A DNA stretch of 64,000 nt from Entoloma clypeatum. Lineage: Eukaryota > Basidiomycota > Agaricomycetes > Agaricales > Entolomataceae. The DNA lies in contig OY751491.1 of NCBI GenBank assembly GCA_963565915.1, positions 620,001-684,000 on the forward strand. Reading direction: 5' to 3'. How positions within the stretch are numbered: the stretch's first letter is position 1; the number at the start of each line of letters is the position of its first letter. The notes beneath the pieces are model-generated. The model saw only the letters and a list, made by a program, of their open reading frames with translations. It had not been told where the DNA came from and searched no databases. A program made the translations under genes and the position numbers. Below are positions 57,302 through 64,000 of the stretch, one piece after another.

Positions 57302-57689
57302 TGTTACGGACTTACCGGTTTGTATGTTACGCACTTTTCCCTTGCATTGTACCTTTGTTATTTCTTTGACTCATCGGACCGCTTATTCATTTACCTTTAC
57401 TCTACCATTCTCCTTTAGTATACTTCGCTCCCGCGCTGACTCGCACTCCGCAGTAGAGATTACTCAGTCCGCAGTTGTCTGACTCACTTCGCACTGCCTT
57501 TCCGCAGTTACTGACTCATCCGCACTGCCTTCCGCAGCTACTGACTCACTCACTACCGCTTGTAGCCAGTACTATATAAACCCCATGTACCATAGCTACA
57601 TTCCTTAGATTTAGCAATCACTTTGCTCTTCGCCTTTCCACTTCCTGCATACTCTGCCCGAACCTTGGAACGGTTTGTTAAGCATAACA
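57302..57689 (+). repeat. 3' LTR of gypsy copy 2
   Basis: 388 bp, TGTTACGG...CATAACA; its first part differs from all three other LTRs in the window. Abuts the broken copia frame. Confidence 0.9.
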
Positions 57690-59721
57690 CCTTTGGCTGC
57701 AGTTTTGATGAATCGCTTGACCGTGAGAGGTCTATAATATGCGAAGTCCTTAAACTCATAGGTGAAGTGTAAAGAGGCGCCGGAATCTAATATCCATTGC
57801 GCGTGTTCTTTTTCCTTACAATGTGTACAAGAAGCAAAATGTTTAATATATTTTTTATGTAGATTACTGCTAAAGTGATCTACGCATTCTGTACTGGTAC
57901 TGGCTATTATATCATACATCTGTTGAGAGGTATTGTTAGCTTTCTGCAATTGGTAATGTTTAAGAAAGGGTTTCAACAAACCGTCAAGTTCTATCTCGTC
58001 CACAAACTTGTCTGGCCCCATCCGTTCTTGGTCTAAGTCCATCATCCGCAACGATTGGTCTATCGACGGGGCTACGCGACGCTGTTTAGCCGGCCTTTCG
58101 TTGATGTCTGGGATGATGGTATCCAAGATACGAAGGTTTGACCCAGAGGGTCGTGCACCGATTTCTCGGGCAAGCTTTCGCATCTTCTCATTCTTTTTCC
58201 ACACTGACGGCTTTCCAGAAGGAAGCCCGGTGTACTGAGAAGGAGGCGGGTTCATGCGTTGCAGGAGTGACTGCATTTTCTCCGACTCAGGCTGCGCGGT
58301 ACTCGTAGTTTTCCCGCGGCCCGTTACAGTGGTGAAGGCAGGTGCATGACGAGGAGGGAGAGGGCAAGGGGCACGTTGACGAGGAGGAAGGGGACAAGGA
58401 GCAGGATGACGAGGGGCTTGCTCAATGGCTGGTGCAATAAACTCGATCATTTCCTCAGCTTGGTCGGAGTCGTTTTCTGCGTTGTTGGCGTGTTTCTTCT
58501 GGTTGCGCCAGCGTCCCTTTCCCTTCTTCTTTTCAGAAGCGGTACTTGGGTCGGTTGAGTTAGGCTGCTCGTCAGCATTGTTTCGCGAGGTACTCGGCGC
58601 TGTTTGCTTTTCCCATTTGGGGTCTTGCCCCTTTTGCTTAGTCGCAGAGATTTTCCGGGCCTGCTCGTTGGACGCCCGAGTAGACCCTATCGCATACTTG
58701 CGCCTGTATTCTGAGACGATGCTGTCGGTGACGGCCTGACATGTGAAGTTGTCGGCATCATAGACCTGGAAGAGGGTGGTGGAGAGGGACGACCAAGCAT
58801 CAGGAATAGCACTTGCCAGGATTATAGCCTGCATCAGATCAGGCACAATGAATTTCGCGTCGCTGAGGCGAGCGAAGAGTGACCCAAGGCGCTCGATTTC
58901 CGGTACGGGGTCGCGACCCGACAGCTTGAAGGAGGCAGCAGCTTTGAAGTCACCGAATATGGTGGCAGGGGAGACCTTCGAATATGCGTCCTTTAACGAT
59001 GTCCAAGCTTCTTTCAAGGTTTTGGCGTCCTTGATGTGCCTCCTGATAGCCTCGGAGACTTTGAGGCGGATGGAATGCAGGGCCATGTCATCGTCCCTAA
59101 TCCAGTTCTTCCTTTCTTTGTGGAAGGCGGGCTGGTCGACAGTGACGGTGATGACCAGAGGCTGGGTTGCTGTTGAGGCGACATGTGAGTCTGATGACTA
59201 CATCCACGGCCCGAACATAAAACGCGCAAGGAGAGGGGATACGATGCCATCATGACAAAGGAGCGATGCTGACTATTGACCCACATGGGATCTCAAGAGA
59301 ACAAGCTACAGAATACAAAGGAAAGTAGGCTACTTATATATGTAAATACCATGAGGCATAAATGAGGTGCACAGTAAATAAGACTGTTCTAGAATAACTG
59401 TGTCTAACATGAGGTAGGATAAGATAAAGGTTTCAGATAAGATAGGATAAGATGAGATAAGATAAAGAGATAAGATAAAGATGAGATTAGATATTAGGAT
59501 AAGATAAGAGCGATCATAACAGTTGCAGATGTCGAGGTGGCGGAGGCAGGGGTGGAGACCGTGACGGTGAAGTCCTCGATAGTGGGGTGCTCAATATCGC
59601 CGGATACGAGGCGCCAGACTCCTTGGTGGAGAAGGTACGACTTCATTTTTTCGGCCCAACTCTGGTAATCGATGCCGTCGAAGATGACGATGGAGTCGAG
59701 GGCGGAGCGAGAGGTAGACAT
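57690..59721 (-). pseudogene. gag: Ty1/copia gag and start of protease, truncated
   Basis: Minus-strand retroelement frame starting at the ATG 59721-59719 (FDGIDYQSWAEKMKSYLLHQ). It is interrupted by a solo LTR at 59171-59521 and continues in the same frame once the LTR and one 5-bp duplicate are ignored. The gag shows UBN2-type blocks (LKVSEAIRRHIKDAKTLKEAW, split over helices; AIPDAWSSL) and a basic, low-complexity C-terminal half, then the copia protease start WILDSGASLHFTYEFKDF. The frame is open up to the junction with the gypsy 3' LTR at 57689/57690, where protease is cut. Integrase, reverse transcriptase and RNase H are missing from the window. No clear 5' LTR was found to the right. 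Confidence 0.85.
59171..59521 (-). mobile_element. Solo LTR inserted in the copia gag
   Basis: 351 bp with ends TGTT...AACA and a perfect 5-bp duplication (GTTGC on the plus strand, 59166-59170 and 59522-59526). A TATATAAGT-like box in minus orientation suggests the LTR points to the left. It contains a stretch of GATAA repeats (59410-59510). Removing it plus one duplicate restores the gag frame exactly. Confidence 0.85.
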
Positions 59722-60377
59722 TTTTAATGAATCTAAAAGGAGTTTTCCCAATCGGTGATGTTCTTTTATAAATTTGATTTTTAGAGAAAACAAATAAATG
59801 ATTCCTCATAACATATTCCCTTTAGGAATAGTGGTTGTGGGAAAACCCTTTTTGTCAGAAGTGTGTGAGGTACGATCGACTTTTCCACATGATGTGTACT
59901 AAGTCAATCCCCTTAGGGACGCTTCATGACAGGTACTTGTTGTAATGACGTTCCCAGGTTCATGTGTGAAGAAGTAGGACTCAGAACCTAGATCTTTCGA
60001 TCGGTTCTTTGCCAACCAGGGTAGAGTGGGCAGGTACTTGCTGTTGCCAGCATTCCCAAGTCCCTCTGCTATCCGGGGCCCATAACCTGTTGAAGTTCCA
60101 CCTGGGCGCTAGCCACAGATGTACTGAGCAACACAGCTACAGTGGAAGTACTCTACTCTACCATTCTAGTCACTTACTTGGTTGGGAAGGGTGAGGCTGG
60201 TGAGGGCGGTTGAGGCTGGTAAGAGCGATGGAGCTGGTTAAGAGTCAAGAGACAACTTGTTGATATTGACAGTTTCCTGGTCTTATATACCATCCTACTG
60301 TTTGTACCAACCAAATAAGTATGTAATTGAAGATGTCTAAGGTCACATGATATAATCTAATCTAATCTAATCTATGT
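59722..60377. other. Region between copia remnant and Tc1 remnant
   Basis: No gene. Two similar blocks begin CAGGTACTTG (59930 and 60031). A 20-bp block at 60070-60090 also occurs near 3105. A (TAATC)n run stands at 60354-60374 where the Tc1 remnant begins. Confidence 0.4.
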
Positions 60378-61271
60378 GATGGAAAAGTTTCAACAAATCT
60401 CTCTTCTGGTGGTCGTCCATCCAAGCTTTCTCCCACCAACACATGAAACATACTTTCACAAATCACCTCAGGGAGAGCCTCCAATGCTGTGCAGGCTACC
60501 AAACACATCAACACTGTCATCTCCAATCCTGTCTCCCCAGAAACTGTGAGAAGGGTTCTCAGAAAACATGAATTCAAGGCTGTAACAAAGAAGAAAAGAC
60601 CTTTCTTAAAGGCCATACATCGGAAGAGGCGGTTGGCATTTGCTATGAAGCACAGGGAATGGACAGTGGAGGACTGGAAGAGGGTCATTTGGTCAGATGA
60701 GACCAAAATCAACAGGTTTGGGTCAGATGGCAAGGAATGGGTCTGGAAAAAGAAGGGTGAGGGGCTTATTGAAAGAGAGGTTCAGGGCACAGTCAAGTTT
60801 GGGGGAGGAAATATTATGGTTTGGGGTTGTATGGGTTGGGAAGGTGTGGGGAGACTTGCAGAGGTTGAGGGGAGGATGGATGCTGATCAGTATGTGTCCA
60901 TTTTGGAGGACAATTTGCTGCCCAGCATGGAGGAGAGTGGAATCTCTGAAGAGGAGATCATTTTTCAGCAGGACAATGACCCCAAGCACACCTCCAAGAA
61001 GGCCAAAAAATGGATGGACAGCAAGAATATTGCTCTGCTGGATTGGCCTGCACAGTCCCCAGACCTCAATCCTATTGAACACCTCTGGGTTCATATTAAA
61101 AGGAAGTTGAATGAATATCCAACACCACCCAAGGGAGTCTGGGAGATTTGGGACAGAGCAGCAGAGGTGTGGAATAATATAGAGCCAGAAGTGTGTCAAA
61201 ACCTGATAGAAAGTATGCCAAGAAGGGTAGAGGCAGTAATCAAAGCTAAGGGGGGTAATACCAAGTACTAA
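60378..61271 (+). pseudogene. Tc1/mariner transposase, 5'-truncated
   Basis: DD34E transposase of the Tc1 type. Visible from the helix-turn-helix linker GGRPSKLS onward: SPETVRRVLRKHEFKAV, first catalytic Asp in IWSDETKINRFG, second in QQDNDPKHTSKK, and the Glu in SPDLNPIEHLW, with exactly 34 residues between the second Asp and the Glu. The start is missing; the frame begins at a TAATC repeat, and an in-frame TGA lies at 60444-60446. From 60489 to the TAA it is open (260 codons). The left terminal repeat is absent, so the copy cannot move by itself. Confidence 0.9.
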
Positions 61272-61300
61272 AGTATAAAATACTGTATTTATTGTACATA

Positions 61301-61511
61301 CTCACAAAACTGATTCAATGAGTCCCTGGAGTAATTTGATCATATATTGATCATTTTTTATGGGAATTACATAATTATTGCAGATTCCGAGAGTCCTGAA
61401 GCAGGGCTTTTAACTAGATCCCAATACCTTCTTTTGATTGGCATTATTTGCAAAGTTATTTTGAAGGTATTCACAAAGTAGCAAACATTGAATCAGTTTT
61501 GTGAGGCACTG
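61301..61511. repeat. Inverted repeat at the right end of the Tc1 element
   Basis: CTCACAAAACTGATTCAATG at 61301-61320 is repeated exactly in inverse orientation at 61486-61505, followed by GCACTG and TA. The outer arm (ending at 61511) looks like the element's terminal repeat; the inner arm makes a foldback of about 210 bp. Confidence 0.75.
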
Positions 61512-61830
61512 TACATCATAGCCGGAGCGGGAGACACAGTACACCGCCACGCCCTTGTGTGGGATAACTTTCTTTGTGCAATGTGTTGGGGAGAAAGCAT
61601 ATTTGGGGCCACCAGAGGACATGGTCATGAATCTGGATCGAGGTGCCAAGATTCAGTATTGCGGTGGTTCAAACACTCCATGAAACACTAAAAAGTCCAT
61701 ACAAGATCTAGATATAAAATCAAGGCCAACTTCTGATGGCAAAAATGTGGAAACTTTGTCTTGTGCCAATTTTGGCATTGACAAAACATAAAAAACAAAA
61801 ATTCGGTCTCATAATGACAGAAACAAACAC
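61512..61830. other. Intergenic, 319 bp
   Basis: A protein-like minus-strand stretch (HKGVAVYCVSRSG near 61540) is not recognised; otherwise nothing. Confidence 0.4.
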
Positions 61831-64000
61831 TCAGACCCCCACCGCAGCCTTCACCAAATCGGCCGTCGAACCTAAATACTCCTTCACAACATCCCACTGC
61901 AAAACGGCCATATCACCCTTCCATTCCCCTTCTAGACGCTTTTGCTGTTCATCGTCAGGTGTTGCAATGATGCGAAGGAATCTGGGAGTCTGTCGTGTTG
62001 AGTACGAAGCGGATTGTTGCCGAGCTTTGGTGCGGCTGCGGAGGTTGCTGCGATAAGTGTCAGCTATTGGCGCGCATACTTCTGGCCCGAGGACCATATC
62101 CAAAGTCCCCATCAGATCCTTTATGAGATTTGGATAGGACACTGGTGCGTATTGACTCCGTTTTCCTCCACCCTATAAACATTAGAATAAAGGTTGAGTG
62201 CGACGGGTTTGATGCATACCACCACCGTGTAAAAGAATTCGGGCATAAGAGAAATGACGGCACTTCGCCAGGTCTGAGCATTGAGGGTCGGTGAAATTTT
62301 TCCTTGCAGCGCAGCAAGAATCAGTTCCTTCGTCTCCTCATCTTGGAGAAAACACAACAGGTCGGGGCCCATGTGGGTATCTGGAAAAAGAAAGGCCCTT
62401 CCATCCGGATCGTTTAAGAAAGTGAGAACGTCGGCGGGGAATCTAGCCTTGAGACCAAAGCAATCGGAACCGCCTGTATTCCACGATACCGGGTAGCTCT
62501 GCATCACGCCGCCAGGCCCCCGCTTCAGCGAGACCAAGGTAACCCTCCTCGACCCTAATGACCCGCTACAGTGGAAGGCGTCCGCGAGAGGATTGAACTT
62601 CCCCCCGAAAATCTCCATGAGCACGCAAAGCGCGACCTCTTCATACACGAATCCAAGCGACGAGTTGTTACGAGCATTGCGAAATGATCCGACCATCCAT
62701 GTCCGCCTCGTCGTCCAACTCTGCTCTTCGAAAAGCGAGCGGAGGGAAAGAACTACCAATGGTTCGGAAATGTATACAGGGTAGTTCACATCAGGATCGA
62801 ATTTCCGAGTGCTCGCCATCTTGTCCAAAAAACCTATCCCCAACGCAATGGTGTAATGCATATCGCGTTCGACGGGAACGGACGTAGTCTGACTTCCAAG
62901 AGTCCACCGCATAAGAACGTCAACTAGGCACTGTATGAATTCGGCTCCTATCAAATATGTGGTTGGTCCATGAGGTCGTAAAAGAGATATTGCACTGACC
63001 ATCCTGTTCTTTGAAAAGGCGGTCCAATTCACATATTGGTCGATAACGTTCGATTTTCAAGGACAGACCGGGTGAAATGGGGGGTTCATCATCCTCCAGT
63101 TCGAGTGCGTCAGTGATTTTGAAGCCAGTCAACTGCTCAGCGAACGAGGTCAGGACACGGTGGCGCGGGACATTTTCCGAGTAGAGGAGAAGCTCAATAA
63201 GGCTAGCTGTCAGGCGGTGACTACGATATCGACGATGAGAAGGAAGCTTGTAGCGTCAAACGATTGACACACCGGCCAGAAAACCAGTACACCATGCGTT
63301 CCAACAATCGCCGATCCGAGATGTCATCGTCCGAGAGAGTGAGGTACCGGCGAATATAGACCACTTGAGAAGAATTGTCCCTCGTGAAACGCCCAATATC
63401 AGTGAAGACTCGGGGCTGCACGCTCTTGTCCACCTCTTTTGCGGAAACAGAACCCACCGCATCTTTCACCATTTTCATCGACAGACCAGTTCCCGAGAGA
63501 ATAATCCCAGCGAAGATTCCAGACGCCTGAAAGAACCTATACATTTCACGAAGAATGGGGCGCAGATCGGTCCCTGTGGTGGAGCGAAAGAAATTCGTCA
63601 GATAGTCGGCAGCCACCTGTGCCTCGTCAATCACGACGAATAGAGGTGTAGCGCTTCCCACAGGAAACCAATCTTTTCTCTCCTGCATGAGCGCACGCAG
63701 CGTGGAGCGGATAAATTTGAGCATGATCTTAGTATCAGCATACCGAAGGTCCCGAACGACTTTGACGAAGAGGTCGTCACCCTCCAAGGTCAGACGAGGA
63801 GGCAAAACTTGGGCAAGAATCCATCGCCGTCGAGCTAGTGTGGCATCTGTGCCAATAGGAACGCGTTGCAGAAGTTGTTTGAAGATAAAGACGCGCGCAC
63901 ACAACAACATTGCAAAAACACGGTCTGCAGCATCAGCGTTCTTGAAAATGTCCGTAGCGCTTGTGCCTTGATGCCAAGTACTCATGGATTGCAACATTTC
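61831..64000 (-). CDS. P-loop NTPase fused to probable nuclease (Crinkler-like), 5' part outside window
   Basis: Exons visible: 64000-63273 (continues beyond the edge), 63220-63000, 62947-62220, 62172-61831; introns 52, 52 and 47 nt, 672 residues seen. The NTPase part has Walker B LFVVIDEAQ, a sensor-like ILSGTGLSM and an arginine-bearing YWFSGRHRLTASL; Walker A must lie upstream of 64000. The C-terminal part has SLGFVYEEVAL, then HMGPDLLCFL and ELILAALQGK: an E, a D in GPD and a QxK about 20 residues later, the layout of PD-(D/E)xK-like nucleases. NTPase plus such a nuclease is the architecture described for eukaryotic Crinkler-type (CR) effectors, many-copy in basidiomycetes. Alternative: a fungal STAND-like ATPase family of unknown role. 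The nuclease call is an inference from motifs. Confidence 0.6.

Larger units (their letters stand above)
51080..57689 (+). mobile_element. Ty3/gypsy chromovirus, copy 2 (mosaic, decayed)
   Basis: Same family and order as copy 1. The LTRs are 402 bp (51080-51481) and 388 bp (57302-57689) and differ strongly over their first ~160 bp, while the TATA-to-end part is similar. Flanking pentamers differ (ATCTC left, CCTTT right). The gag is intact, pol is broken by at least five TGA codons and two frameshifts, and the extra ORF is intact. Different LTRs and the absence of a target duplication show that the two ends did not come from one insertion. Confidence 0.9.

Noticed and set aside
59410..59510. 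GATAA-rich stretch as a CRISPR-like or regulatory array
   Set aside because: Simple repeat inside the solo LTR with no regular spacers.

Overview
This window looks like chromosomal DNA of a filamentous basidiomycete, most likely an agaricomycete. The genes carry many short introns (mostly 41-77 nt, GTNNGT-type donors), and the encoded families fit: a UbiA relative, secreted cysteine-rich proteins, M43 peptidase, chromodomain Ty3/gypsy elements, Helitron helicase and a Crinkler-like NTPase-nuclease. All exon models were joined by hand from splice signals and reading phase; none is supported here by RNA or by database search.

Left flank, 1-11.1 kb, is nested mobile DNA. A decayed Helitron-type helicase (1-2745) is followed by a hAT-like element (3315-10876) with a perfect 8-bp target duplication. 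Inside it lies a C-rich degenerate repeat, into which a Ty3/gypsy chromovirus (3610-10163, two 370-bp LTRs, 5-bp duplication GGGCA) has inserted. That retroelement has a Tf1-style self-priming layout and an extra ORF between pol and the 3' LTR. A possible Helitron 3' hairpin lies at 11058-11101.

The gene-rich core, 11.3-32.5 kb, holds eIF4E, a secreted M43 metallopeptidase and a sphingoid-base-phosphate phosphatase (Lcb3 type) on the minus strand. Divergent from these on the plus strand come the 19-exon Listerin E3 ligase LTN1 (ribosome quality control), SEC31 (COPII outer coat), a small secreted cysteine-rich protein and a RUS/DUF647 protein with a 10-nt exon.

From 32.5 to 44.3 kb the sequence is repeat-rich: a bHLH-zipper factor gene with an unusually long loop, G/C, GA/CT and A tracts, and a direct segmental duplication of about 0.9-1.5 kb surrounding most of a hypothetical gene. 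From 45 to 50.5 kb come a UbiA prenyltransferase gene with a broken frame, a small secreted protein related to PAN-like basidiomycete proteins, and an 843-residue cysteine-rich single-pass membrane protein.

The right flank, 51-61.5 kb, is again mobile DNA. A second gypsy copy (51080-57689) has two clearly different LTRs, no target duplication and flanks that do not belong together: on its right it cuts a Ty1/copia gag-protease frame whose other half is absent on its left. This points to recombination between elements. The copia gag itself carries a solo LTR with a perfect 5-bp duplication. A decayed Tc1/mariner transposase follows. The window ends inside a minus-strand gene for a P-loop NTPase fused to a probable PD-(D/E)xK-like nuclease domain.
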